A stretch of 64,000 nucleotides of DNA from Gonium pectorale. Lineage: Eukaryota > Chlorophyta > Chlorophyceae > Chlamydomonadales > Volvocaceae. Each line of letters opens with the position of its first letter. Position 1 is the stretch's first letter. Below are positions 47,601 through 58,349 of this stretch, one piece after another. Location: positions 9,442-73,441 of the forward strand of contig LSYV01000022.1 of assembly GCA_001584585.1 (NCBI GenBank), given 5' to 3'. The notes under the pieces are model-generated. The model had not been told where the DNA came from, did no database searches, and saw only the letters and a list, made by a program, of their open reading frames with translations. The position numbers were made by a program, and so were the translations under genes.

Positions 47601-49071
47601 GCTTGAGGGGCGCGAAAACGGTGGCGGCTGTGTGGATCGATCGTCAGCGGGCCTCACCCGCCTTTGGAAGCGGGTTGCGCACCGCTCGGCCGCAGCCCGC
47701 GCATCCCACTGCTGCCCCGACGCGCCCCCCTGCGCGGCTCTCCCGCCTCCAACCCCCTCTCCCACTGGCTTCCCCTCCTTCCCGGGGAAGGATAGTCTAT
47801 CCCGCCTCGCCCATGCCCCGCCTCCCCCCTCCCCACTCCTTTAGCTTGCCCACGGACTGAATATCCCCCGGTCCGTCCGTCCGTCCGTCCGCCCCTGTGC
47901 GCCCGCGCACCTTGGCCAGGAAGGTCTGCACCACGTTGGGGTGCGACAGCAGCTTGGAGAACAGCAACTCGTAAGCGGTGGTGTCCAGGTCCTCCACGAT
48001 GCTGAACTTCACCGCGACTGGGGGGGGGGGCGGGAGCGGCCACAGCACGGGAAGGTGGGAGAAACAGATTAGAGGAGGTGGTTGGGAAAGCCAGCCCGCC
48101 TGAGCAGGAGCAGGAGCTGGGGCCGGAGCCGGGGCGGGAGTCAGGGCGCAAGGCCGAGGGGCCGAGGGGCGGTACCAGTTGCAAGCACGTATGCGGCTGC
48201 AGGGGTGTCCAAGCCTGCCCCACAGAACCCTTTTTCCGACGGTGGCCGCGGCACGGCATGTGCGGTGGCAAGCCCCTCGAAGGCGAGCCCCCTTTTCCCC
48301 CAGTCCGCGGGAGCCAAGCCACGCGGCAATGTGGGCACAAACCCGATGTCACCTCATCCCCCGCCTGCGGCCCGCGACCTCACCCGTGGCCCCCTGCCAG
48401 ATCCCCTCATACACAACGCCCTGCGCGCCTGCGGGCGGCGGAGCGGGAGAGGAAGGGGGCAAGTGAAGAAAGGTCAAGGAGTTGCTGATTGCTCGGCTGC
48501 AGGTACCGTACCACAAATGACCGGCAGGGCCACTTGCGACAAGGGCGGAGTCGTGGAGAGCCGCACGGATGGGGGGGCACGGCCCGGCTCCGGAGCCAAG
48601 CAAGTACCCACTCGCACAGTTAGTCGGTCTTTGCACGGAAGTGGGCCCAGTCGCAGCCCCGGCATCGGCCCCCTCCCGCAGCAGTATGCGCCGATAGCCC
48701 CCCGGGGCGGGGCCCCTAGGGCCTTGCCCGCAGCTGCGGAACATCGTCTACCAAGCCCGGGTGTGAGCCCGAGTACCGTACGCCCGCCGTGCCGTACCTT
48801 GGCCGAGCCACTTGAGGTCCTGCACATCCTTCACCAGCTCGTCCGCTGTCGTGTACTCGACGTTTGACCTGCGCCACCACGCAACGCGGGTTGCCCGGCA
48901 GGGGGGAGGGAGGAGTGGGCGGACGAAGAAAGGCTACCTCAGGACCCCCGGGACAGGCCCGCATGCCAGAGCCACGGCGGCTCTGAACGTGTGCGAGCTA
49001 CGGGTGGAGGTGCTGGGTGTGGGGGAAGGGGGCGTGGCCAACTGTGGGGCGGTCGGATTGTGAACCTCCAT
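41604..49071 (-). CDS. TKL-type protein kinase with long disordered tail
   Basis: Exons in phase: 49071-48938, 48868-48798, 48428-48384, 48017-47911, 47567-46932, 46288-46223, 45764-45642, 45338-45256, 44934-about 44831, then (after the gap) 43730-43553 and 43260-41604. Kinase motifs in order: Gly loop LGQGAQGVVYEG, VAVKF with the ATP-binding Lys, hinge VMEHCDHGSL, catalytic loop VLHGDLKPANVLL (His-Gly-Asp, a non-RD kinase), VSDFGLAQF, LVYMAPERLL, SDVYSFGVMLWE, and the final HDRPTFADLMRQL. This pattern fits tyrosine-kinase-like Ser/Thr kinases. About 170 residues rich in Ala, Ser, Pro and an eight-His run are inserted before the hinge. The 550-residue tail is low complexity, with a duplicated 10-residue unit (42037-42096) and a His/Asn tract. 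The start at 49071 is the best in-frame ATG; others lie upstream. The 752-N gap removes part of the C-lobe. Confidence 0.85.
43761..43898 (-). repeat. Intron blocks shared with the cyclase gene
   Basis: On the minus strand, TGCTGGCGCCCAGCC (43898-43881, at the gap edge) is followed about 90 bases later by TTGTTCATTCTCCTTTCCCT (43789-43761) upstream of a splice acceptor. The same two blocks occur in the same order at 13563-13546 and 13540-13511 before an acceptor in the cyclase gene. Confidence 0.7.
43899..44650. other. Assembly gap (752 N)
   Basis: The gap lies within a kinase intron region and hides the exon or exons linking the SYLTWSQ segment to the EDIVRISQECM segment of the kinase C-lobe. 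Confidence 1.
45984..46012. repeat. CT microsatellite
   Basis: An almost pure CT repeat with one CG interruption, in a kinase intron. Confidence 0.9.
47871..47890. repeat. GTCC tetranucleotide repeat
   Basis: Five GTCC units in a row in a kinase intron near the donor of the 48017-47911 exon. Confidence 0.9.
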
Positions 49072-50115
49072 TGCGCCTCTCCGATTTCCGCTAGTAGATT
49101 GCGTCAGACCCAGGACCTGCCGGTCCTGATAGAGGTCGCCTGCTTGCAATTCAGCAGCCCGAGCGCTCTCGCCGAGCCCTTGCCGAGCCCGCTTGCCTGC
49201 TTTCACGCTGCATAGACGGCTGGCGCAACTCCACGAAGAAGTGCGATTTGCTTGGAGTGTAGGGCAAGCCGCGTCCTGCTGGCGACTCATCCTCGTCTCT
49301 TGAAGGCAATGAATGCGCAGTTGCTGCCGGGTGGGCTCCGCTTGGCGCAATGGTCGCTTTCAGACCCTGACTGTTGGCGCTGTGTGATGCAATTACATCT
49401 GCGTCACCCGGTCCAGGCGCACCAAAGCAGCGCCCGAAAAGGCTCCTCATATCGACTCATGCGGCCTAGACTATGAAAGTCATTTCGCTCTACTTTCTGT
49501 CAAGGAGCAGAAGATGGACCCTTGCCTAGGCCTATGAGAGCACTAGGATACGGGCGGAGTTCGTTGTGATTTTCAACGGATTCGCCTCACTAGGGTTGTA
49601 CAAATCGATTTTCCTCCCCTGCATTTTGGTTCGGCCACTGCTATAGAGTGCGGGGCACTTTTTCTTCATGCTATGAAGTGCGGAGAGCGCTCCGCGACGG
49701 CATGCGTTCGCCCAGCGGCCGTCACACTCCCCTAATGAGGGGGAAAATGCGTGAGACAGAACAGAATACATCAAATTGAATAGATTTTACTGCAATCTTT
49801 AAACCTTGCATGCGCCACCCTCGGCAGTACGCCCTGAGGCCGCCCAGGACCAACGCCCTCCCGTGTATTATGTCCAAACGACCTGTGAAGGTCCTCTACG
49901 TTGTAAGTGGGCGACGTACAAAAAGCGGACGCCGCCTCAATGGGCACTCGCGGCACCGTCGCGTACGGTACTTGCTGACAACGCGCTACGCAATGGGCCG
50001 TTGCAACAGGCGGCAAGAATATCTGAAGCGCGACTTGCTGCCATGTCTGCGTCTTGGTCCACTGCAGGGGCAGGCACTGCGCGTGTGCCTATGGGCAGGC
50101 TCCGAGGGGGCCAGG

Positions 50116-50230
50116 GGTCGCGGACACCGCATTGCATACTGTACTCCATGGAAGAACTGGTGGTGGTCTTGGCGTAGTTGTTGACGACCTGTGAAACTTC
50201 GACGTCAGCGACGAGCGAGCAGCGCTGCAG
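50116..50230 (+). repeat. 115-bp dispersed repeat, copy 1
   Basis: It matches 53795-53678 on the other strand, with long identical runs such as ACGACCTGTGAAACTTCGAC and GTCAGCGACGAGCGAGCAGC. On its minus strand it is open throughout and contains CSLVADVEVSQVVNNYAKTT, nearly the same peptide as the other copy. Confidence 0.8.
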
Positions 50231-50694
50231 CGTACCTCCGCTGATCGTAGTCGCTGGTAACTTGCAGGGGAGGCGGAGGAAAGCCCATGCCCACCCGCCC
50301 AACCTAACACGCCGACAGACTGGCACAGCACTGACACCGCGAGCGCGGGCCTGCTCAGCGGGGCCAGGGGGTAATAAAGATGGGAAACGGGCCGCGTCGG
50401 GGCCAGGGGGGCACGTGTGCCCCGCCATTCACACGCTCCTGGATCCGTGATCGGCAACCCACGGGTTTCGTCTCCCTGCACACCTGGCCAACGCTTGGCT
50501 GGCTGATGGGGACCTGGGGCAGCTGGTGGCTGCGGCACCCGGAGCACCCGAGCTGGACCGCTGCTGGACATACGCGTATGCAGTAACGGGAGCATATGAC
50601 GTACTCGTACCAGGTTCCCGTGGACGGCCTGTCCGCTCGTCTCCTTCGCCCGCATTGCCTTGTATCTAGTCTCCCTACGGGAGACGTCGCGCGT

Positions 50695-50712
50695 TCATGT
50701 CCGTAGAGGTGG
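50695..50712 (-). repeat. Dispersed repeat family, short copy G
   Basis: On the minus strand it reads CACCTCTACGGACATGAA, the core of the family described at 19671. Confidence 0.5.
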
Positions 50713-51382
50713 CGTTCCTGTGCTTCATGGCGCAAAGCACCTCGAGCCCGGCTGGTGTTGGGGCGTTGGGGCGGACAAATCCACCGGCGGCGGCGGCGAA
50801 GCTGTCCTGCAGTCATGCTGCAGTACGTGCAACTGCACGGCTGATCTGACTTGGCGCTTCGCAGATAAGGTGAGGAGCGAGCAGGTGGAGAGAGCGCACG
50901 ACCAGCAGGTGTACCCCTCTCTGGGGGGGCCTATAATCTGTATCTGTGTCTGTATCTGTACCACATACCGTACACTCCGGAACCGGCACATACACAGGCG
51001 CGGTGGTGGGTTCCTAGTATCTCTCGATAGCAATTCACAGTCTACCTACGGCTGCACAGGATACATCACAGGTGCCTGTAACCTGTAACCTCGACAGCGG
51101 TTTGGTGCGGGTGCACGCGGGGCTGTGCTTGCTGGGCAGTGAGGCGGCGTAGGGGCGCGTGTGTATAGGGCTGGCCGACATTGGAAGGACCCTGACTGGG
51201 CAGGCAGGGAGCAGGACTGGGTACAGCGTGCCAGACGCGGTTTGCGCATGCGCAACCTGTAGCTTTGGGCCTTCACGGGCCTGTCGACTGTTGCGAGGGT
51301 GTTCGTGGAAGCTACACGTCGCCGACGCATGGACTCTGGTAGCCGGGACCTTGCAGCGTTCGGCACGACTATTCTTTACTTG

Positions 51383-51387
51383 TTACA
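51383..51387 (-). promoter_or_regulatory. Candidate TGTAA polyadenylation signal
   Basis: TGTAA on the minus strand about 780 bases past the 52169 stop; a plausible 3' end for the RP2/clathrin-light-chain transcript. Confidence 0.35.
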
Positions 51388-51493
51388 ATCGAGGACCAAC
51401 CTCAGATGGATACATGCGGTTTCCGGTAGTATCCCGTCGAAATCGATCCGAATGGATCATTAGCGCCCGACCAAGGCCCCACCTTCGAGAGAG

Positions 51494-51601
51494 CAGGAAA
51501 CCTGCACAGAAAGAGGGAGCTCGCCTCATACACGCCCGAAGGCGCTACGTTTCCAATAGTGCGGGCGGGTACAGAGCAAGACATGTGACGTTCGTCCCGC
51601 C
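51494..51601 (+). repeat. Dispersed repeat family, long copy B
   Basis: It reads GGAAACCTGCACAGAAAGAG, then CATACACGCCCGAAGGCG, TTTCCAATA and ends ATGTGACGTTCGTCCCGCC, aligning almost base for base with copy A at 19671-19795 (-). Confidence 0.75.
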
Positions 51602-52168
51602 AGGGCACAGCCCTAGATAAGGAAGCCGCAGAGGCGCCGCTCCAAAGGCACAGCAAAGCATCCGGGACGAGGCGCCGCAAACACGGTTTCCGGGCCGACT
51701 TGGTTTCAATTCCGTCCGCCTCCGGCCCCCCTTTCCCCCTCGTTCCATCGCGTCTTCGCATGCATTCGCACGCCGGGGCCTGCGCCTGCGGCCGCTGCCA
51801 GACGACCCGCCAGACGACCCGCATGCTGCACGCCCACGCCGCGACGCCACAGAGCCCACATATCACGCGCACCCCCCATGTGCCGTACAGCACGTGCGCG
51901 CGGAGCGGACGTGCACGTGCCCCATCCCGTGCGCATGCCGTACCCCGAATTTGCGTCCACGAGGGCATCAAGCCTGGAGGCAGATTAGGTAGCCGCAGAC
52001 AGCCGGCTACGAAGTGAAAGTTATGAATGCCGGCACCGCCACGCCAGCAACCGTACCGAGCAGCTTCAGGGGACTGAGCGCACTCCAATGCCGCTGTCGC
52101 CGCTGCGGCGCCCTTTCGGCGCCAACTTTCCGCATACGCGCCCAGACTCCGGCGACTTCGTCCACCCC

Positions 52169-55100
52169 TCATGCGGTCTTCCCCGGCCGGCTCTTGAGCG
52201 ATATCATTAGTTGACGCAGCCGCGCAACGTCCTTGCTCGGCCCGCCGGCGCCGCCGCCTACGCTGCGCCCCGCCGCCCTGGCGGCGCCGCCGCTGCTGTT
52301 CGCTGCCGCTGCGCTAAGATCCACCAGCGCCAGCACCCGCTCCCAGCGGCCTCCGCTGTCGCTGCCGCCGCCGCTGCCGCCGATGGCGGCCGCCTCCCGC
52401 TCCCGGTTGGTTGCGTAGCGCTGCTTCAGCAGCGCTGCGCGCGTCTGCGGAGGGCCCGGGAAGCCAGCGGGCCATGACGCCCGGCCAACGAAGAGCAGCG
52501 AGAGGCACAGACAGGCGGCGCGAGGGGCCGCCGCATTCTTGCATTGCCCTTTCCGCATCGCGTTCCCCACCACCCGGTGGACCCTGCTCCCAGCACTCTC
52601 CCCTTGTCATTCTCTTGTACGCACGCGCGCTCGAGACTCGTGTCAGTCAGTCAGTCAGTCAGCCAGTCAGTCAGTGCGATGGGCTGGCGTTGGGTATGGG
52701 TGACCTCCTCAGCGCAACGTCTCACGCGGCGTTCGCACCTCGGCGCCCCGGTACCGTACGCGGTAGCACAGACAAACGTCTCGCGCTGACGGCGCAGTTT
52801 CCACTTCCCCAACTTCCGTTACGTCCAGACTGCCAAATGCCCCTACCTGGTGTACAAAGCCGTTGGGCGCTCCATTCTCCGCCCCGTTCCCGCCCCTGCC
52901 CACGCCGCCGCCCACCACCTCCCATATCACTCCGCCGCACGCCTCCCCAAAACCCACATAACACACACAGACCGCATGGGCTGCCGGCTAGGATGTTTTC
53001 TGCATGCCTGCCTGTCTCACACTGTCTTGCATCGATCTTCTAGATCATATCGAACACAGACCGCACCTGCTGCAGCGCCTTCAGCCGCCTCGCCGCCTCG
53101 TCTCGGAGGGCCGCCCGCGCTGCGCCCTCCTCCCGCGCCACCGCCGCCAGTTGCGTCGCGTTGACCACGCGCCACGCCGCCCGCGCGTCTGCGTCCGCCC
53201 CCGCTGCCGCCGTGGCCGCCGTTGCCGGGGCTCCCGCGGCTGCGGCCGGCTGCCCATGGGACACATGGGGCCCGCCGTTCACCGACGGCTGCGGCTGCAC
53301 TGGTGCCTCTGGCTGCTGCTGCGGCGGCTGCACCTCTGGCTGCTGCGGCGGCGGCTGCAGCGATGCCTCTGGCAGCAGCTGCGACTGAAACAGTCCCTCT
53401 GCCTGCGGCTGCTGTGGAGTGGGCGCGGCGCCAAAGGAGGGGTTCGTCTCCTCGAGGAGTGCGGGCGAAGGTGGCAGTTGGAGGTGCGGTTGCTGCGGTT
53501 GAGGTGGCGCCAGGGAGGCCGGCGGTCGGTCTGCCCAGGGGGCTCCAACTGCGAGGGAGTAGGGCCAGGAGGCGAGGTAACAGCAAAGTCACAGCTGTGT
53601 CATGAGTATGGGCACGAGACGATGTTCTCACCAATACCGGAAGCAACTGCCCTCCCGTAGCACCCCCCGCCCCCGGCAGCGCTGCTCGCTCGTCGCTGAC
53701 GTCGAAGTTTCACAGGTCGTCTACAACTACGTCAAGACCACTACAAGTTCTTCCATTGAGTATGCGATTCGGTGTCCGCGACGCGACCTGTTTCCCATTC
53801 CGTATTACCCCCGCCCCCGGCGCAAACAGCAACCCGCCTTCACCCTAGCCCCCAGGCGGCCTCACACCGCAGACCCGGCACTCACCCGGCGGCATCTGGA
53901 GCAGCGTGGTGGGAGAACCCGGGAGCTCCGCCTCCCCCCCGCCGTTCACGATCCTGCCGCTGGTGGCTACAGCCTCCCCCTCGTCCTCATCCTCCAACAC
54001 CACTCCCTCCCCCTCCTCCTCCGACAGCTCCACCTCCTCGTCGTGAGCCGCGGCGCGGCCCGGGGAGGGGGGCAGGCTGTCGGGCAGCTGCGAGCCTGAG
54101 GTGTGGCCGCAACGGGTGGAGGCGCGCGCCGGGGGTGGGGAGTGGGCGCACGCCGGGTCGGGTGCAAACAAGTGTGGGCGTGGGAAACACTGGGAGGTAC
54201 TGGGAAGCGTGCCGCCGGCGGCTTGCACATGGATGGGTTGGGTTTTCGGCGGATTGCTCGACTCCGGAGCCGTGAACCCCGCCCCATCCCGCCCAGTCCC
54301 CACTTTGTGCAGAGGCCGATGCCAGCGCCCCGTAGGGAACTGCTGCCCTGCCCCTCCCCTCCACGCCCCATCTCCAGTCCCGATTCCCGTTCCCTCCAGT
54401 ACTCCCCGCCTCGCCCCCTCCCCAGCCCCACCAGGTGACTTGGGCGGCGCCTCCAGGCGGCCCCCGCCAAAGAGGCTGCCGTCGGCCGCCGGCACCGGAC
54501 ACTCCGGCACGCCGCCGCCCTCCAGGGGGGCCTCCGGCGGCGGCGCCACCCACCACGGCCGGACGGACTCGTCCAATGAGAAGTGCGGCCCGCCGAGATC
54601 GTCCTTCGAGTTGAAGTCGTACACCTGAAGTTCAGTCCAGTTCCACAGTATCACCGTATGTTGTGGCGAAGCAGGACGGCGGGACCGTCCGAGGCGAGTT
54701 TGCGGGACCGCGGCCGCGCAGGCTTGCACGCCGCGCGCCAAGACCACGCCCCGCCCCGGCCCCAGACCACCTCCCCACGCTGCCTCGTCGACGTCCACTC
54801 CGTGGGGCACCATGCACCGTCCCCGCAGGCGCATGCATGTGCGCCTCTCTAATTGCATGTACACCTGCGCTCGGCGCGCTTACTAGCATCCTATCAAGAG
54901 GGTAATGTGCGCGTGCGCTGCGTCATGGGAGTGATTCGATCCCTCCGGTTGAGCAGGTCAGGTAGTAGGTTGTCCACGCCCGCCAGGTCGGGTGTTCGCC
55001 GACCTCCTGACTCAGCCAGAGGCCAGGGTCATGCAAGCCACAGACGCCACGCCCACCCCGCACACAACTTTCGCCCCCGCGCCCCGGCACCACGCCCGCC

Positions 55101-56118
55101 AGCTGCGCGGGAGAAACGTGTGTGAACGGCTGAACGCGTGTGGATAAAACAAGGAACCGGAGTACGTAACCATGACGGCTAGCAGGCGAAAGCATCTGAA
55201 TTACCCTCCCCGTGCACGCGGCGGAGAGGACCCGCCGGCAGGCCGCACCTTGTCCCAGGTGTTGGCCGTAGGGTCCAGCCGAGCCCTCCTGAAGTGCTCC
55301 GCCAGCCCCGGGTACGCGCCGCGCCAGCAGCTGAAGGCCAGGCGCACGCTGGTCTCGATGCTGGGCTGCGTGGCGCAGTACAGGGCTAGCCGGAGCGGGA
55401 GGGGGCCGGCGGGCGGGGGAAGAGGCCGGGCGGGGAGGGGGCCGGGAGGCAGGGACGGGCGTCAGTGCACGGAGGGAGGAGCGTAGGGTTCACCAAACCG
55501 CTTCGCCGTCTTGTTGGCATAGCTGCCGTGCAGAAGACCCGTCCAGGCGCTCAAAGGACGGGACTTCGGGCCCACCCTCTGCCCAAGCGGCCCCCGCCTC
55601 CGCTGCCCAACCGCACTGTTGCCGCGTGCCCGCCCACCTATGTCCAAGTCCCTGCAGTCCCGGGTGCGTAGCTGCCGGGTCGCCACGCACAAAGTGCAGT
55701 CGCTGCAGTCCCGCAGGAAGACAGAGCCGTCGGTGGGGCCTGCATAGAGGGTCGAAGGAAGGGGGAAAGGGTATCCGGGAGGCACCCGACACGGCGCCAA
55801 GCGAGGCATCCCCAGCTATTCCCACTACGCCTACATACCTATAAAAATCTTACACCTGACGCAGTCGTCGATCTGAACTTGGCTAGTGTGGTCGAGGACG
55901 TAAACCTCGCAGTCCTCCAGCGTGTCCAGGACGAATCCATTTCTGTTGCATTGATTTGAGTTGCACCGTCGCACCATCATGGCCCCAATGACGACTAAGG
56001 ACAACTGAGACACCAGTAGCCACAACGCAACACCCGTCCCTTACCCGTTGATTGATCCTGGCTGTTTAATCAGCAGCTCGCCCTTCCGTCTTCGAAACCT
56101 GTAGTCCTCGGGGTTCAT
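52169..56118 (-). CDS. RP2-type TBCC domain protein with clathrin-light-chain-like C-terminus
   Basis: Eight exons (56118-56045, 55942-55839, 55739-55638, 55385-55249, 54624-54432, 54095-53886, 53548-53067, 52444-52169) all join in phase and total 1578 nt, 525 aa. Residues about 2-130 are a TBCC/C-CAP domain of XRP2 type: MNPEDYRFRRRKGELL, CEVYVLDHTSQVQIDDC, KIFIGPTDGSVFLRDCSDC, QLRTRDCRDLDIALYCATQP. XRP2 is a GTPase-activating protein for ARL3 in cilia trafficking; the arginine-finger position falls in the QLRTRDCRD segment. After an acidic and a Gln/Pro-rich linker the last 125 residues match clathrin light chain: WRVVNATQLAAVAREE, YATNREREAA, WERVLALVDL and KDVARLRQLMISLKSRP. No ATG precedes the light-chain part in its own exon. 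The alternative is two genes, with RP2 ending in the retained intron at 53845 and an unseen first exon for the light chain. Confidence 0.7.
52644..52677. repeat. GTCA tetranucleotide repeat
   Basis: About eight GTCA units with one change, in the last intron of the RP2/clathrin-light-chain model. Confidence 0.9.
53678..53795 (-). repeat. 115-bp dispersed repeat, copy 2
   Basis: Second copy of the 50116-50230 sequence, lying inside the intron that joins the RP2 and clathrin-light-chain parts. On the plus strand it reads CSLVADVEVSQVVYNYVKTT with no stop. Confidence 0.8.
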
Positions 56119-56631
56119 TTTGGAGGGCACGATCGGCACTCACGAAAATGCCCCCGTCCAGTTCACCGACTTCCCGTTGAGAACAACGTATGGGTAGTGC
56201 AGAGGGAATGTTGGGGAATGTCGGTGGGTGTTTGCCACGCAGGCAGGACAGCACTCCTTTTTCGGTGCGCTTTCCGTGCGTTAACCCCAGCCGCGCGCCC
56301 TGATACAGAGCATTGTTTGTGTTGCTTACGTCTGCAACAGCGCACAACCGGTTCTGTTACTGTATACACAGTCTTCCTTCTATGGTTCATTCACTCGGCT
56401 CTGTTCCTGGTAACCCTACTGTGAGGAGTGGCGCGCCTGGATGTCTCCTGCAACCTCATGCGGTCACCTGGAAAGCTGGCGGAGCGAGGTGCGCAGGGAG
56501 AGCTAAAGATGCCGGAACTGCCCCCCCTCCCCGCTCTGAACAGGACGGCCCCGTTTTGCATGCCTTTTGTATCTATTTGTGACATCTGTTCATGGTCTTC
56601 TCGCCTTGGTCTCTGGAAGTGTACATCGCAC
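56119..56631. promoter_or_regulatory. Divergent intergenic region
   Basis: About 510 bases between the RP2 start (-) and the probable start of the His-rich protein (+). It is AT-richer than its surroundings near 56310-56420. No defined promoter element was identified. Confidence 0.4.
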
Positions 56632-58349
56632 ATGCATCTAGAACCCTTCCTGTTCGCGCTCACAAGATATGCTGGGCGTTCTGGCGCCTCCTGCAGGCTG
56701 GCGCGGCCCTTGCACGCAGTCAACAACCAGCACAGCCACATCGAGGAGGAGCTGGTGCGCATGCAGGCGCAGCTCCTCGTGACTCCCCAGCACAACGCCA
56801 CACGCAGCAAGGGGCAGACCCACACAGGCAGCCACATCATCCACGACACGGATCACCACCCGCTCCAGCGCCAGCCTCACCGCCTAGTGCACCACGAGCA
56901 TGAGCACCACCACGAGGCGAACGAGCAACACCAGGACCTGGCCAGCGCCGTAGAGCTCTCCCATCAATACTCCTCCAACATCCTAAACTACAGGACCGAG
57001 TCGGTCTCCGCACCAGCGCAGCCTCCGGCTCACCACCCCGTTCCCCTTCCCCAGCCTCACCAGGCGCCTCAGCACCACGCGCCCCAGCACCACGCGCCCC
57101 AGCGCCATGCCCCCCAGCAACAGCCCCCGCTGCCTGCTGGCCGGCCCGCCACGCTCCTTCCCCGGCCGCAACTGCTGCGCGCCCGCGTGACAGATTATGA
57201 GCACCCCTCCTCGCTGTCGCGCGACCTGGTCACGGTGCTGCTGGCGGGTGACAAGCTTCTGCTGGAGGTCTCGGACGAGCCGGCAGCCGTGTCCAGCCTG
57301 CTGACAGCTCTGGGCACCGCGGCGGAGAAACTCATGGCGGCGGGTGGGTCATTACCGCGTGGCGGCGGCGAGGCCAATCATATTTGCGGGACGGGCGGGG
57401 CGGGCAGGAAGACGGGAGCCCACGGCCACGTCGGCAGAGCGGTCCGCCTGCAAAGTGGCGCGGCGCCTGTGCTTTCGACACTCACACAACGCCCTTGTGT
57501 CGCCTCTCTCTCTCCATTTGCCAAGCTGCTCGCCTTACCTCATTCCACCGCTCTGCAGGGCTGGCTACGGCGCTGGACCCCGTGTACGAGCCGACGCTGC
57601 CGCTGCACCCCGGCGCCGGCTCCCGCGCCGCCCACAATGGTCACCACGGCCCCTCCGGCGGCGCGCCCCACGCGTCGCCGACGGCCGCCTCCTCGTCCTA
57701 CCACCACACCGACGCGGCGGCCAGCCACCACTTACGCCACGCCGTCACAGACACCTGCTTCCACCTGTGCGCGCGCGCCGTGCCCATGCCGCCGCCCGCC
57801 GCCGCGGCCGCTGCGTCGGCAGCAGCGTCGCACCCCGCCGCCGCGGCCGCCGCCGACGCCGCCGCCACCTACATCGTTGGGTCGTCGATGGGGCAGGAGG
57901 TGCTGCGGGTGGGCCCCTCGGCGGCGCCCCACGCGCTGCTCCCCCTGCTGCTCGATGCCATCCTCCGGGACGGCCTGGTGACGCTGCGATGCGCCTGGTT
58001 CGACGAGGAGATCACCTGTGACGCCGACTGGTACGACGACGACGCCGAGGCCGACCACGAGGGATACTTCGCCGCCGGCCGCGGCCATCATGTCCTGCAC
58101 GGCAGCTCCGACGGCGACGACCTGGCGGCGGCGGCTCGGCCGCCGCCACCCCCGCCGCCGCCACCCCCGCCGCCGCTGCCGGCGGGCAGCCTGGTGCGCG
58201 TGCCGGGCGTGCTGCGCGCGCTGTTCAAGCTGGACCGGCAGCTGCGGGGCCTGGAGCTAGGCGGGCTTGTGGTGCTGCCGCACCGCTTCCTGCGCACCGC
58301 CCGCGGCTGCAACACGCCCGTGCTGTACCTGGATGTCGTCATCGCGTGA
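56632..58349 (+). CDS. His/Pro/Ala-rich protein, unknown function
   Basis: Two exons: about 56632-57343 and 57559-58349, joined in phase by GT-AG sites, giving about 500 residues. The first exon has HSHIEEELVRMQAQLLV, a His-rich tract (HHEHEHHHEANEQHQ) and three QHHAP-type repeats near 57070-57115, then an ordered segment SRDLVTVLLAGDKLLLEVSD. The second exon has a His/Ala-rich stretch, then VTDTCFHLCARAVPMP, LPLLLDAILRDGLVTLRCAW, an acidic patch, a run of twelve Pro, and an ordered C-terminus SLVRVPGVLRALFKLDRQLR...VLYLDVVIA. No family is recognised. The ATG at 56632 is the nearest sensible start, but a spliced upstream exon with an acceptor near 56696 is possible. Confidence 0.65.

Larger units (their letters stand above)
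49072..52168. other. Repeat-bearing intergenic region
   Basis: About 3.1 kb between the kinase start and the stop of the next minus-strand gene. It holds dispersed-repeat copies at 50695-50712 and 51494-51601, a 115-base repeat at 50116-50230, and a GGGAAACGGGCCG motif near 50380. No gene was recognised. Confidence 0.5.

Noticed and set aside
55831..56025. Alternative RP2 start with a hydrophobic leader at 56025
   Set aside because: Splicing from the 56118-56045 exon restores the XRP2 N-terminal motif (NPEDYRF ... SINGNGFVLD) and keeps phase, so this leader is intron sequence.
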